Part shown: positions 1-13,400 of the stretch, in pieces
Layout of the letters: every line of letters starts with the position of its first letter
Position numbering within the stretch: the first letter of the stretch is position 1
Assembly: GCA_000310025.1 (NCBI GenBank)
Contig: FN648654.1
Span: 26,827-90,826 of the forward strand
Source of the DNA: Ectocarpus siliculosus
Lineage: Eukaryota; Sar; Phaeophyceae; Ectocarpales; Ectocarpaceae
Length of the DNA: 64,000 bases
Reading direction: 5' to 3'
The notes under the pieces: generated by a model
The model's input: only the letters and a program-made list of their open reading frames with translations
Database searches by the model: none
Told to the model about the DNA's origin: nothing
Made by a program: the position numbers and the translations under genes

Positions 1-311
1 ATGGAGGGTAAAAGGTGTTCAAGCCCGCAGCCGCACATGCAACCAGCAGGCTTTCTGTTCCTTCGGGGCAGCCGTTGTAATCCTTGCAATTAAAGACGTC
101 AGTGTCTGAAAGTATGGCGAGAGTTCATATACGAGGATTATGTCGCGGACGTTTCGTTTGGACACAGCTGAACGCTTCTCCTTACAAGGCCTACCAGAGG
201 GAGAAACCCGCAACGATACCACATGGTGTCATGCCGTGTTTCCACGCCTCAGCGTGAAGGACGCATAGTCGCAATGAAGAGGACTGGCGAGGATAACGGA
301 ACTTCCCTTAC

Positions 312-2093
312 TTTTGTGTTGCCAAAGGACAGTCAGGGTCGGATGGAAGCAGCGAGTCTTCAATGACTCCAGAAAAGGTAATACCATCTGCCGCGGACAA
401 GATTATCCTATCCTTGAAAGAGGCCACTTGTGTAAAGTCGGATACACACATAAAGGCGTTTAGATAGATCACACAGATACACAAGCGGTTGCCGGTTCCT
501 ATTGACAAGTTGGTACTCGGCAGACACGGCCTACAGTGTAGCCGTGGTGTTTCTCGATCTCTCGAGAACTCTTGGTTCTGAGTGCTGCTCTCCCACCAAA
601 AGCACCTCACTTAGCGAATATCGTCCAGTATCGCCGGTTAGCGGCCTTGTACTGTAGGGCTTCGGGTTTATTTCCACGTAGATATATACCTCGACCCCCA
701 AATCCTTATTTTATCCCTAGGTGATAAAGAACGCCTGCAGTGATGTTCTGATGCAATTATTGTTAACTGACCCACAGTACTGAAGCATGAAATCCGATAT
801 ACTGTAGTCTACACGTCTAAGCAGACAAGTAATGACCAAGCAGACGTGGTGGGTTCGCTTCTCTTTCATCTCACTCACCTCCCGTTCTGGCAGGCCCATC
901 CTGTACGGCGTTGCCTGCCTAACTGAGTAATAAGTATAAGACTCCCAATCGGAGCTTACACGAAAGATTCCTGCGGTGGCGCGCTTGTACTGTGAACCAT
1001 AGCAGAGTGCGGCGGATCGTTTGTTTCTATACTGTAGGTAGTAGATAGACTACTTTTAGGGCACCAGCACAGTGTTGATCGCACTCACTCACATTCATCT
1101 TCGCAGCAGGTGAGATCGCTGCACTCGTCGACATAGGTGTAAGACTTGGGACGATAGTCATCGTCGGGAGACCAATAAAACGTGTAGCAGTTCGGCAGGT
1201 TTGGCGTGAAGTGCCCCTGCGGGCAGTCCCATTGCAAGCACGAGAAACACGCCAAGTCACTTGACGGATCGTTCCTGCATGGAAGAAATTCTGCACAACG
1301 GAAACAGGTTACACACCGAGGGGGAACAGCTCCGGTGATACTGTAGTGTGGGGATAGAGATATGTTGGTGCACTATATTGCTCAGCGGATATGGATGCGA
1401 CGCCTTCTAACAACCAACCATGGGGTTACCGTCCGGGAAGATATATTTGTAGTCTATCCCCAGTACATGTATTCTACTTGCCGCTCATTCCTGACATTCT
1501 AGTTGTTGATTCTACAGAAAACAATGGCTAACATTAGATCTACCACGTGCGTTTCGGGACATGGCGACTTCTTCTCACGGCGATGCTACTATACGGTAGG
1601 TGAAGCACGACACGGCAATCCAACAAGAGCACCTCAGAATATTTGTTGCTCAGGTCCAAACCTCGACGCACGCTCTCCGCAAACTTAAACGTGTATGTAC
1701 GGACATTTGCATGTGATTGACACTACCAACAACATGAAAGCAGACCATTCGAATCCCAAGTGTTTGGTACATAGACTACTGTTCTTTGTGCCCCCACCAT
1801 AACTACTCATCAAACCAGCAACGCGATGGTTTATCTACTACATGCCACCTCAACCGAATCATATCTCTCTCCGGAGCATCTTCTAACTGCGACGATATGA
1901 ATCTCGACGCCAACGGCCCACCTCCGGAATAGTACGCCTGCAGGTCGCGGTGCTCGAACGAACTAGATGATGAGGTGGTGGAGTTGAACAGCGTCGAAGC
2001 AGGACTCTCTCCCAGGTCGGCTGAGGCAACAGCCGGCCAATATGCTACATGGAGTACAAAAAGCGTTCTCATGGAGACACTGGGAAATGTCAT
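312..2093 (-). CDS. secreted cysteine-rich protein, three 5' exons (partial)
   Basis: Three exons can be chained on the minus strand with matching phases: 2093-1849 (ATG at 2093-2091, ends AG|gtggca), 1274-1093 (acceptor cag|G, ends T|gtgagt) and 426-312 (acceptor aag|TG, ends AA|gtaagg). The N-terminus MTFPSVSMRTLFVLHVAYW is followed by an Ala-rich stretch and reads as a signal peptide with likely cleavage near AVASA/DL. A Ser/Thr-rich linker follows. The second exon encodes a compact cysteine-rich segment (seven Cys in about 60 residues, including a CC pair), as expected for a disulfide-bonded extracellular module. The third exon gives a non-Cys-rich segment with one Cys. The gene runs off the left edge. 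I do not recognise the family; a secreted or cell-wall protein is inferred only from the signal peptide and cysteines. No neighbour supports a role. Confidence 0.55.
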
Positions 2094-3997
2094 AGCGCCT
2101 TCTCTCCGCGCCACGGCCCATGCAGCAAGAGCTCCCTTTCGTTGTGTTGACGTGCGTTGCCGGTTGCGTCCATGGGTCAAGACTGAATGCTTTGGGTCTG
2201 TTGCCGTTGAGGCAGCAGTCCATTTTTCTGTGTGCCATTTGTTCACCATGATTATATTTGCAGCCGATTGGGGATGATTCAGCCCTGTTTAGCGAACAAA
2301 ACTACAAGACTATCCACATATAATATTTAGCTAGTTCGTTTCAACGCGTGACTTTGTCCCTTAAACACTAGCCTTACCTGTAATTGTGGCCTGCGCGGAT
2401 TGCTTTGGGACGTTAGTTCGGCTGAAACAGAAGGCGTAGGGCTGGTGCCGTCCTTGGGTGGCCGAAGGGAGAGGTTTGATGAGCACGGAATGGCATATAG
2501 CATGCTTGTCGTGGTAGATTGTTGATGGTGCCAGGCCATAAGTCAGTCGACTTCATCAATCAATCAAGGGCGCACGCATTTTGAAGGCAAAACAAGGAAT
2601 ATATTACACCCACACATGATGACATAGGATCTGACGTGTACCTTCAACCATTCAAATATAAATACGTACAGACTACGTACAGTGTAGTCGCGGACACCGC
2701 GGTCAGCCGGATCAATTGTTAATGAACCGACAGCATTCCGAGTGAATTTTCACTCTGCTTGACCATCTCATGTGGTATACCTCATGCATATATATATGCG
2801 TTCATTCGCACGTCGAGTCGCGCTGGTTGCAGTTGTTGGCCTCGATAGGCAGCATATCGTAGGTGGGTAAGCTATCTTCTGTGCACCAGTGTACGTTGCT
2901 CAGTTGCGCGCCGACGACACTTCCTACAGCTGAACTGAATAGTTATGTATGTATCTAGAGGGTGTGTGGAAAGTGTTTCTTTCGTGTCGGATGTGGGTGG
3001 CGTGCCAGCTCCTGGCGGCAACCAGTCCGAACAAAACAAACCGCCGGAGCGCAGAGCACCTTCGCCGTTAAGATGAGTGAGTGGTGCGATGCAAACTGCA
3101 TGCGATGAAGGATGATGGCTCAAGGTGCAGACACAAACGGATTCGGTGGAATCCTAAGACGGCGTGCACGTAGGTGTCGGAATAACCTTTTCTAAGCAAA
3201 CGTCTGAATATTCCCAGAAATTTCGAGCGTCAAGTCAGAGCGCGGACCAGGCCATCCCGGATATGGGCTGCCCGTGAAGCATCGCGTCCATGTATGCGGT
3301 GCGCACACAGGAGGGCACCCTCTCGTGTTATGAAGATGCGATGACACAGCATATCCATCTCTTGGTGCACGATGGATGTCGCTTCGTATTCTAAAGAAGT
3401 GTGCGCACAGGCACCCACAAGACTTCTCCAACATAAAACCGAAACGAGTCTTCTTGCTACCGCGCTTTGACGGTTTTCGAACACGAACTCTCTGTGATAT
3501 CGTTCCTGTTGCGTTTGTGTCTACCGTGCTTTGCCTCTTCTCTTTCAACATTTCATAAATAAATCGGGTTCAGACATCTTTTGGCATCGACGCGTACTCC
3601 AAGAGAGTAGTAGGAATAGTTTCACATGGATGATGGATTTACCCTACTCATGAACAAGTTACAACCGAGAAGTTTTATCCCTGCAATACATTGCAATAGA
3701 TAGCCGTGGAACATTCTGCTACAAGAAGGCGCAGTATGTGATGTTCGTCAACCACAAGCAAGCATGCTACAGCCGGTGCTTTCGTGCATTCCATGATTTT
3801 ACTGTAGTTAGTAAAACGATCGACGACCACGACGAAAATTCTCATCTTCTTCGGATGCATGCCATCGCAAACATCGTAAGACACAATTTTCGATGTTTGT
3901 TGTTGCGACATGCACAAGCCTTGATGTATCACACAGTTAATTCCTCCGTCCACAAGTAAGTTTTCTTTTCGTTTGGGTTTAAAACAAATCGCGTCTT

Positions 3998-4545
3998 GGC
4001 AGGAATACTTGGTGTGCTGGTCGCCTCACCTGCTGCCCGCTGCTGTGTGCTGTACGTGCACGTTCCACACGCTTCTACCGGTGTTTATGTGTCGACGGAA
4101 GCCTTGAAGGGCTACATACAGCTTGGGATTTGTTTAGCTGAAGGAAGTCTACCTCAAGAAAAGTAGAAGGCAGTGTTCGGTTCCCATTGGGTGCGTTTAA
4201 AGTTGTGGGCAGGAATACTTGGTGTGCTGGTCGCCTCACCTGCTGCCCGCTGCTGTGCGCTGTACGTGCACGTTCCACACACTTCTACCGGTGTTCGTGG
4301 TTCGATTGGTGCCTTGTGGCCGGAGATACAGACGGGGGGGGATTTAGTGGTCTAAATCCCCCCGGGGGGGCAGGTTGGGGCAACATATATATTTTGCCCA
4401 TCAGCCATGGCTGCACCAAACCTGCACCGTTTCGGCTGTTCGGTGGGTCTCGCGATAGCCCTACATCACAGCAACACAGCCGTGCATGTCCTGGCTTGAT
4501 TGGCGCCGTAAGGGCGGAGATACAGACGGGGGGGGATTTAGACAC
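3998..4545 (+). repeat. local direct duplication, two repeat types
   Basis: An 87-base segment at 3998-4084 recurs at 4208-4294 with about two mismatches, a 210-base offset. A second element, containing GGAGATACAGACGGGGGGG and ending GATTTAG, lies at about 4303-4347 and again at about 4497-4542. The nearly identical copies point to a recent local duplication. No coding frame is conserved across them. Confidence 0.85.
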
Positions 4546-4607
4546 ACCCTTTTTTTTTTTTTTCTAGGATGGAGGGTGTACCCCCATTTTTGGGGGAGTT
4601 GGCTTTT

Positions 4608-4725
4608 GTGACCACGGAAGGAAGGTGTCCGCGTCAGTTGAACCACTACGTTGTACGGATATTAGAAGGTACTGAGTGGAGACCAGAACGGTTTTTAATG
4701 TGAAGACAACAACAACAACAACCTA
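4608..4725 (+). repeat. dispersed repeat, copy 1
   Basis: The segment containing TTGTGACCACGGAAGG, a later AGTTGAACC and TAGAAGGTAC, then an A/C-rich end, matches 12664-12780 in the same order with small indels. The shared order over about 115 bases marks an interspersed element. No ORF or terminal inverted repeat was seen, so it may be a SINE or MITE remnant. Confidence 0.65.
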
Positions 4726-5741
4726 ACCCCCTTCCGCATAGACAACTCACGGCGTTTTTGTCGATGATGTTGAGTTTCCGTAGCGACATACGGTTGTCGG
4801 TGCACGTAGTGTTGGAGCATCCAAGATCCAGCAGTATTTTCCCACCTCGTAGATATTTTCTACCCACAGTCATATATCACTGGATTGGAACAGCTTCATC
4901 GCACCTCGTTAACCATCGTGTGTTCGGCGATGTTATTTGCTAACACATCAGGCACGGGCACAATTTTTTCCGTCGAGTGTGGCGAAAACGCGAAAGTGTC
5001 CCTCACTCTCAAGCAATGGTACCGTCAGCAATGGAGGGTGGTAGAACACCTCAGAACAAACGCCTAGGTCGCTGGGTTTCGAAAAACAGTACCAGCTCCT
5101 AAACATGACAAGACAGTTTTTCCGTTTCGCTCGATCGTCTTCCCCTGACTGGCCCTCAAGTGGCGCGTTACTTCTGTACCCGTTGAAGACAAAGCGCATT
5201 GGATATCGAGCCTAGACGGGATTACCTAGGGTGCTAGGGTAAGAACTGGAGAACGCTCCACACAACAACGGGCCACCCGGTAATGCTTGCCTCTTAATCG
5301 ACCTACTGTAGGTCAGGAAATTTTCAACACATCACCAAGCATGTTTCCCCGTGGAACAATGCGTGCGTCTTCTTCAACAAGCATCAACCGCACTACGCAG
5401 CTGACCAATGAGAAGACACCAGCCTTCAGGGGCCCAAAAGGCGAAAAAAAACACATTCACGCGATGTTCTCTCACGCAATGGGCTCAAGGCGACACCTAC
5501 AGTAATCAGAAACGCCCTGCCTCCGAACTCAGGGAAATTTGAGAGAAGAAAACAATGGGTATCACTGCCAAACATTCTCGATGTGGCACCTTCTTGGTGG
5601 TGAGTGTGTACCTGTTGCCTTGGACCGCGAGAAGCGTGGCGCAAGCACCGGCCGTAGGTAGGGCACCGGCTTCGTATGCGTTGTTTCCGTGTTCTCCCTT
5701 TTACCTTCTCATCTTCTTCGGACTACGTATAAACTTCGAAC

Positions 5742-8700
5742 CTAAAACCCATCCGGGCGGACCCAAAGCGCCTCTCCCGTGACGGAGTTGTAGTAGTACG
5801 AAGCCCCCACCTCCTCGTCCCAAAACTCCCCCCACTCCTTGCAGGAGGGCGTTGATGGTGGGTTGATGTCCGATCCCTTGCAGGATGACGGCGCCAAACT
5901 CAACGGTCCTGAAGCGGAAGACGTTGAAACCGTCGCCGCCGCCGTCGCTCCCGCCCCGCCTCCCCCCATCCCCAAAGGCGCGTTGCTGTCCATATGCAAG
6001 CCATAGCCAGACCCGGTACTGAGGATGTTAGCACCGGCTTGAACAAGGTGGGTGTTCCTTGGGGACGCCGGGGAAATGGCCCGACCTGGCTCTCTCTCGG
6101 CAACTCGGTGGTGCTGGTGATCGAAGCAAGCGGGTGTTAAGAAATAATTGAAGATATGTGGTGGAACAAACGAGCGAGACCAAAGAAGGTTGAACCGAAT
6201 TGATGTACCCTGAGTAGCTTTGGCCTTGAATTCAAGGATGATTTGTAGTATTTCGACGCTCCTCTTACTACCTGTGAAGCTGTGGACAGAATTCAGACGA
6301 GACAAAGAGCAGGCGAGACTTGTGCATCGTGTGCTCCAATGTATCGACGACGCTAACAGAGGCGTGACATTCAAGATATGCCGTGGTCAAAAGAACGATG
6401 TCGTTCCTCCCGCACGGTTTCCCTCTGCCTCTTGATATTCATGCCTCTTTTGTCGAAGGCAAGAAGCAACAATCTTCGAGGTCCGCCGGGTAAACGACGA
6501 GGAAGAGCTTGGCGGTCACGTTTCGGCAATTTATATATCATACCAATCCCCAACGTCTGTGTGGGCGATACTCGCGCACAACCACCCGGTCTCTTGACGC
6601 GTGCGCGTTTGTTCATGTTTACGATAGACAGCTTGAAAGCAATAGGTTTGGCAAAGGACAAAGCGCGATATGTTCATTATCATTAGAAAGTAGCCCTAAT
6701 GCCTACCGGGGGATAGGGCGGACACGGTCCATTCACCCTTCCCAACACGAAGAACTGTTATTCAAAGAAAATACATCCGGGCGTCGTCACTTCTGATAGC
6801 CCACGCGCAACCACTCAGGAGAGCCTCTTGTTTTGCCGATGCTCGTTTCGTATGTGTTTCCTCTGTAAGTTTGCCCAACATCGACTGCGTACATGTTTCT
6901 ATCAGTAGTACGGGGTTCCTACCTGAGCACTTGGTGTCCAGTTTCCAACTACATGTAATCGTATTTTCACGCCTGGATTTCTGGCTCTGAGGTCCTTTGG
7001 TGGTGGCGCATTCTCTATCGTGGAGAACAAACTCACCGGTGACGCAATTTTCTCCTCGGCTGCTTGCGCGGCTAACATTTCCCTCCTCCTTCGCTGCTCC
7101 TCTATGATGTGGGGTGGTGGCGGCCCTGGGGGGCGTGGAGGTTTTGCTGCGCTCGCCAGGCAACGAGGCAGTGCGAATTGTTACAAAGATAGATAGGTCG
7201 TTGCAGGGATTCCACGATGTAGTTGCTCATATGTGCGGGGCAAGATTTACAAGCTGCATGAAGCACTCCAAGCAAGCAAGAAAGTTCGAAAATGTTTGTT
7301 GTTACTGTAGACCAGCTCGCCCGCAAAGTTGTGTCAGTACTTGCTCGAAGAATGTGACTGGGTTGGTAACCACGGTGGAAAAGACCGCGGACGCTTCAAT
7401 TGAGGGCGGTGAACGGTTTTAGGCTTCCCACGATCCAGATGCAGCAACAGCCTTCTGCGCACCTACTTCCGACTCACCATATTTACGTAGTTGCTGCTGG
7501 CTCCCCACCGGATTCGATAAAACAGACCCCTGTGACACTGTGCCGCAGGAGGGGCGCTCTGGAGCCAGTGCCCCTTGGTTCGGAGATCTCGATCCTTCCG
7601 CAGGTCGCGTCTGTATCGGATTGTATGCCCTCTGCGTGTGTCGGCCAGTGTTGGAGGATAGCTGGAGGGGCAAGCGCACAAATCATGCCGCAGGGGAAAA
7701 AACGTGCTTGTTACAAAGGGCGTTTCGGGTCGTCAGCACATCCAAGCACACGGCGTGGATACGCTTGGTACAGTAGTGGTGCCTATGTCAGAGTTGGTGA
7801 GGATTCGGCAAGCATGTACGGGGAACAACAAATCGAAGTACATGACAAGAAACTCGTGCGCCTGAACGCCATGCTAACCGTAACCCCATGATGTCACCAT
7901 ACACACAATACTATGAAATGCATCGATTTCTCAGCCAAGAGTTAAGTTCAACAACATCAATGTTGCACCAGTCTCAGACAGCTGGCGGTCGCTACCATAT
8001 TTTCCGGTGGTGTACATAGTGCCGTGCGAAACCTTTCACAACCCCCATGAGAACCCACCCGATGGCAGGTCATGGTGGTTTCCACGTTTGTTTGCCGCCC
8101 CAACGGAGCATAGTTCCAAACGCAGATGGCGACCAAGGACAATTGTAGGTACAGGAGAAAGTGTACATGTTACCCCTTTACTGGGTCGTACCGAAGGCTA
8201 CAGAAGCGACACGCTTACTGTGAACAAGGTGCAGCAATCCTGGACAAAGCTACATGTAAAGGCTTTACACTTTGTCGGATGCGACACTGGAGACAGCACC
8301 ATACAACGGTTGTGTATGCTACAGTAAATGTAGGTGTTTCGTGTTTTGACTCCACCAAGGACAGAAGGATGCAGCAGTGTAGTCTACACTACAGTATGTA
8401 CGTGTTTTCGAGTGACTCCACTGCGGACCCAGGATTCTTGGCGTGACTACAGTACACTGCTATACACTGCTAATTGACTCACCATCGGACGAGCTCCCCT
8501 CCCAACGCTTCCAGCAGTAAACACGTGAGGTCCCGAAGCCACAGGAGTGCCACCACCGCATAGTGATGGTGGGCGATGCCTCCGTAGGACACCCTCCTGC
8601 TTGTGCCCACTTCCTTGCATGGCCGGAGGCACACCAGCTGCGCCTTTCAACAACCATGATGATGCGTTCACCGCAGTAGCGGGTCCTACCCCAGCAACTC

Positions 8701-8899
8701 CCCGTGGTGCGGCTGGTCGAACCTTGACCGGCAGTTGCAGATCCGGTGCCAGCAAAGCGGGGCGGCTGGGACCACCTGGAGCTGGGTGCGGGCGCAACAA
8801 CAGACCGCCGTGTGGGTTGTTGATGGGTCCATTCAGGTGCTGCTGTTGCTGCTGCTGCGGTGGTCGTGGAGATGGATGTCGTACCGCCGGCGCCTGCAT
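5742..8899 (-). CDS. WW-domain protein, three candidate exons
   Basis: The last exon (about 6090-5742, stop TAG at 5744-5742) ends in a clear WW domain: a first Trp (KEWGEFWDEE), the aromatic block SYYYN, then TGEALWVRP with the second Trp and the closing Pro. WW domains bind proline-rich ligands. An upstream exon at about 7150-6923 ends CAG|gtagga and encodes a Pro-rich start followed by a charged helix (EEQRRRREMLAAQAAEEK). Further up, 8899-8450 carries an open frame rich in Pro and Gln (PRPPQQQQQQHLNGP) that could be a disordered N-terminal exon. The intron phases between these pieces could not all be closed, so exons may be missing. Gly- and Ser-rich linkers precede the WW domain. A role in RNA processing or signalling is possible for such architectures, but nothing here decides it. 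Confidence 0.6.
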
Positions 8900-8939
8900 T
8901 GTTCAGTCTTTGCAGCCGAAGGCGGTCGTATGACAACGC

Positions 8940-10492
8940 ATTGCTGTACTGCTATGTTTGTGTATCTTCTGTCGCTCAGCAGATTGCACGGGATCTGCAG
9001 GACGGAGTGGTGGGCAGGATGCGGAGTGGTGCGTGGCAAAAGTCTCGGGTCATCTCTCCCAGACTATGTGATACCGTTTACGACATGCAAGCAAGCCCCA
9101 GACTGCGAAGATCCAGATATGAAGCAAGGCAACAGAGTGAGAGACCCTCACCTGTGATATCGTTCCTATGGTACTCGCACCTATCCACGGGCTAGTCGCT
9201 GCGTGGTTGCGTGGTGGTGTTGTGTGCGGAGTAACTTGTGCGAGCTCCGCACTGTGGAGCTCGCACCAAGCCACATCTCCCTGCTCTGGCCGTTACCGAA
9301 TGCCTGTCAAGGTCATATAAAACCGCACTTTGGTACGACGGAAATATTATCTGCGGCTCCCCGCTTCGCCGCTTGCCGCTTGCTTCTTCGTGTCTCTCAG
9401 CAGCTGGTGGATGATTCATTGTTCTAGCTCAGCTGTGTGGATGACTGGCGGTAGCCTCTGTCGTCGGCCCTGGTGCTTGCTGGGGTTAGTAGTGTGCCTT
9501 ACGGCTGCGCCCCTTGCAAGTCGTTACGCGCTGTGCGAAGCGTTCGTCGTTCGAATTTCCCGCAACGCTGAATTTAAACATGTTGCCTGGCGAGGGCAGC
9601 AACATTTCATGCACCACGGCCGTCACCAGCACCCAGCAGGACTCGATTCGAAGTGGCCGGAGGCACCAAGGGCAAAAGTGCTTGCGCTGGCTGCCAGGTG
9701 GGATGTGTGAAATATCTCGGGTGTGCGTGAATTTTTCATGTGCATGTTTTCCTCGTGATCCAAAACGTGAGATACCACCCCCCCGGGACAGCAGTTAATC
9801 GAAGCCGCCGAAAGAGAAACCGTTGTTGAAGCTCTTGACGAGATGGTGCACCCACCGCCGTTCTTTGCCTCTTCAAGAAGACAGCAGCAACGTATGAAAG
9901 TGGGCTCCATGTTCGGTATTTGCTGTGCACCTGGTGACAAAAGAAACAAGCTTTTGAGGTGAAATCCTCCTGCGACCCAGGCTGGTGACGTCAAACAAGA
10001 CAGGCGCAAAGCAGATGGGACAAAGCCACACACAAAAACCTGGTACGGCCATCGATCATGATATGGGTACGTGTTACTATATGGAGTGCTAAGATATGGT
10101 TGCGCCACTCGCCACGCTACGGTACCTACCCGTACACATCTCGTCCGTCGGTTCCTCGACCTCTCAACCACAAAGTACATTTTGCGCACGCTGCTGCAGC
10201 CCAGGCAGCGGTTGTGTAAAAATAGCGTTGAGGTGTTGGCATGCGTTGCACCCGGCGAACGTCAAGCGGACTGGGGTCTGGCGAGTAGTGAGAGACGCAA
10301 CAGAGTCTGACGAACGTAATTTGCCGACAATAAACACTTGATCCGACAATTACGTCACATACCACTCTTCAGCCAAGTTCGCAACGGGCCCGTATCCCTT
10401 CACCATGGATCAGAACGGGTAGTTTATATCCTGTTCTCTGGACAGCGTCATTATAGATTTTTGGCTTGTCTACTGCTTGGTCCATGGCGCAG
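8940..10492. other. no supported gene
   Basis: Open frames on both strands lack family motifs, convincing splice borders or biased codon use. The 5' ends of the WW-domain gene (minus) and of the plus-strand gene starting near 10493 may lie here. Confidence 0.4.
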
Positions 10493-13400
10493 TGAGGGCG
10501 AGGACGGACCCTGGCGACGAGAGGGTGGGCAGGCAGCTGAAGGCGAGTCGAGGGCGGGGCTGAGGGCGCTGCGGAAGCAAATAGACGAGGGAGCACCGGC
10601 GTCGCAGACCATCGGAACTATCGCGAACGACGTCATCGTGGACGGTCAGGAGCTGTTGACCACGGAGGTGATTCGTTTGTACAGTCCCTTCTTGAAGTAG
10701 GCCCCGTATGGCCCAAACCATCATACATGTCCAAGGAGCAATTACCTCCGTCGCCACACGGAAAGTTAACGTCGTCGATGGGGCCCGAGGTGTCCTTCGG
10801 GCAGCGGGTTCTTAGCCTCTCAGGCCCACCAAACGATGGTTTTGCCGTTTTTCTTCGAGGGAGTTAGCAAGACTCCCGAACGAAGGGACCACGGTTTCGA
10901 TCGCCATCTTCATGCACTCGGGGAACCCAATATCTAAACTCGGACGAATCCCATCAATCGACCCCCCCCCCCTCTTCGGTGTCAGGAATGCTGTTTGCGG
11001 ATGACTTTGTTGGTATGTCGGACACCCCTGAGGGACTGCAACTGCAAATTGACGCGGCGAAGAAGTTTACTGATAAGTGGAGATTGTCTGCCAACGTTAC
11101 GAAGAGTGCCGTCATGGTATGCAACGAGGGCAGGGAGGAACCAGTAGAACATAGATGGAAGTGGGGGATCGAGGAGATCGCAGTAGTCGACCAGTACACA
11201 TACCTCGGAGTAGAGATCGCAAAAGATTGCTCGTGGAATGCACACATGTCCAAGGTAGCGGAAAAGGGCAAAGCACGAGCAGGGAAGCTGCACCCAATAC
11301 TCGCAAACCGGCACCTTGATACACGCATCAAATTGACGGTTTTGAAGAGCGTAATCGTACCGCCGCTGGAGTACGCCGGAGAAGTATGGGAAGGAAATAA
11401 GAAGGTAGTGAAAGAACTCGAGGCGGTGCAGATGAAAGCAGCGAAAATCATCCTAGGATGCTCCAAGCGCACAAGTAATGCAGCAGTCAGGGCAGAATTG
11501 GGGATCCAATCCCTACGGTCGGGAAGAGACGTAAGGAAGCTGACATGGCAGTACCGCATGTGCGGGATGGGAGAGGAGAGGTTGCCGAGAATAGTATGGG
11601 AGGCGAAGTGGGCAAACAAAAAGAGGGGTAGACAACCCACGGAATGGGTCAAGGTTGTAGAGGAGGTATGGAAAGGGGTTCGACATCGACGAAGATGAAA
11701 CGTTGGAAACGGAGGGTCTAAAGGGGTTCAAGAAGAAGATATCTGTTGCTTGTGCCGACAGAGAAGAACAGAATCTAAGGAAAGAATCCAAGGATAAGGA
11801 GGGTCTAGAAGTGTACGGAATGTTGAAAGAAGGAATAGGGTTCAAGGATTACCTACATGGACCAATGGATGCAGGGACAAAGCTTAAGGTCAAATTCAGG
11901 ACCGGGGACATAGGCCTTCGCGAACGTCGACGAAGACATAGGACGGTAGACGACGAAGACGACAAGTTCAAATGTGATTGCGGCTTCGAATGCGAAGACA
12001 GTGTTCATGTAGTCGCGGAATGTCCGTGGTACGAAAAGGAGAGGGAAGTGTACATGACTGAGCTGGGAAGAATACAAGGGACGTACAGGGAGATGTTTGA
12101 GGCATGGAATAGAGAGGAGAGGACGGTAGCGGTACTGGGGAGTAGGAAGTGGTTTGAAAAGGCGGGAAGTGACATCGGTAGGATAGACAGACTAGGGAAG
12201 ACATTTTTGAGCCACCTTTGGCAAAGTAGGAAGGAACGATTGGCCATCGGTGATCGGTCCTGTGGGAACAATGCTCCGTCCTCTCGAGGACGCGTGGTCA
12301 ATGGTCTAACCGCTAAGGCATGCAAAGCATAAGAGTACGCCCCCCCCTCCCCTCCTTTTTTCAAGGCCAGTGTTATTCTCCAGCGCTGTCCTCGCCTTGC
12401 CGAGGCCGCCAAGGCGGGGGAACTGTTGGCGGGGCTGTCATCTTCTGCGAACACGCGAGCGGGAGGAGAGAGCGATTTTCTGCTGGAAAACCTGGAGAAG
12501 GAGGTGGTCGCGGAGCTTGACACACCGTGGGATGTTTCGGTCAAGAAATGGAGGTGCGCATGTATGTGGCGTTGTTTTGGATGTGCACCTTGTGTGGTAT
12601 GTCATGATTCTTCTCGGTATTTTCTTTTGATATTTCGAATTGTGTACCCGTTTTGGGTAGGTGGCTTGTGACCACAGAAGGCGTCCGCTTTAGTTGAACC
12701 TATGCGGGTGCTGCTGTACTGTAGAAGGTACGAGCAGAGGCCGAATGTGAAAACCATCAGCGCTACAACAACCCTACAGAACATTTGGTAACCGTGCATA
12801 CGTCCGACGTTTCCAAGGAAGGCTCGATGCTCGGTGCGGCGACACGAGCTTGTTTATGTTCACGGTATGATGCCCTGACATTGATGTGGAAAGCGATTTT
12901 AATATTTCATGTGTATGCAATGCTCTCGAGTTTACGGGCGACGATGGAAATCACCGGCCTAATCGTTCTCGCGATAATTTTTAGGCGAGCACCGCAGAAG
13001 GACGACAGAGACAAACACAAAACTTAAAAGAGCCTTCTGTGTGTGGTTTCCTCCCTCTGCAACCCCGGCTGATGCATCCAGAACATAAACCAAAAAGGTG
13101 CAACAGTCTCATGCTGGAAAAAACAAAAAAGGTGTAACAAGCTTCAGTTTTCGTGCTACCCTTCTGGCGTCAGGGGTGGATTTGTTCGGAATTGTCAACT
13201 AGCGATTGTGGAGCCACCCCTTGGCAGTAGGATGCCACGTGCTCGATGTACCCGCTCTCCACCGTGAGGCTGGGTGGGTGCCTCTCGCCCAGAAAGCCAC
13301 CGGCAAGGACACTGCTGCGCACGCACGGGTCTCTTGGGTGGTTTGATGCCGACCTCCTCCTCTCAATCGATTGTCCTTGCCTTGTTGTCCCCCTTTTCCC

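Larger units (their letters stand above)
2094..5741. other. intergenic region with repeats
   Basis: No exon with good splice borders and codon use was seen. The stretch holds an 87-base duplicated segment (3998-4084 and 4208-4294), a smaller repeated G-rich element, a T-run at about 4550-4563 and one copy of a dispersed repeat (4608-4725). Promoters of the two flanking minus-strand genes cannot be placed. Confidence 0.5.

Noticed and set aside
7400-7891. 163-codon plus-strand frame
   Set aside because: No motif or coding bias; it lies inside the minus-strand WW-domain gene, probably in an intron.
12005-12544. 179-codon minus-strand frame
   Set aside because: Antisense of the LINE end and of the next exon; the plus strand explains the sequence.
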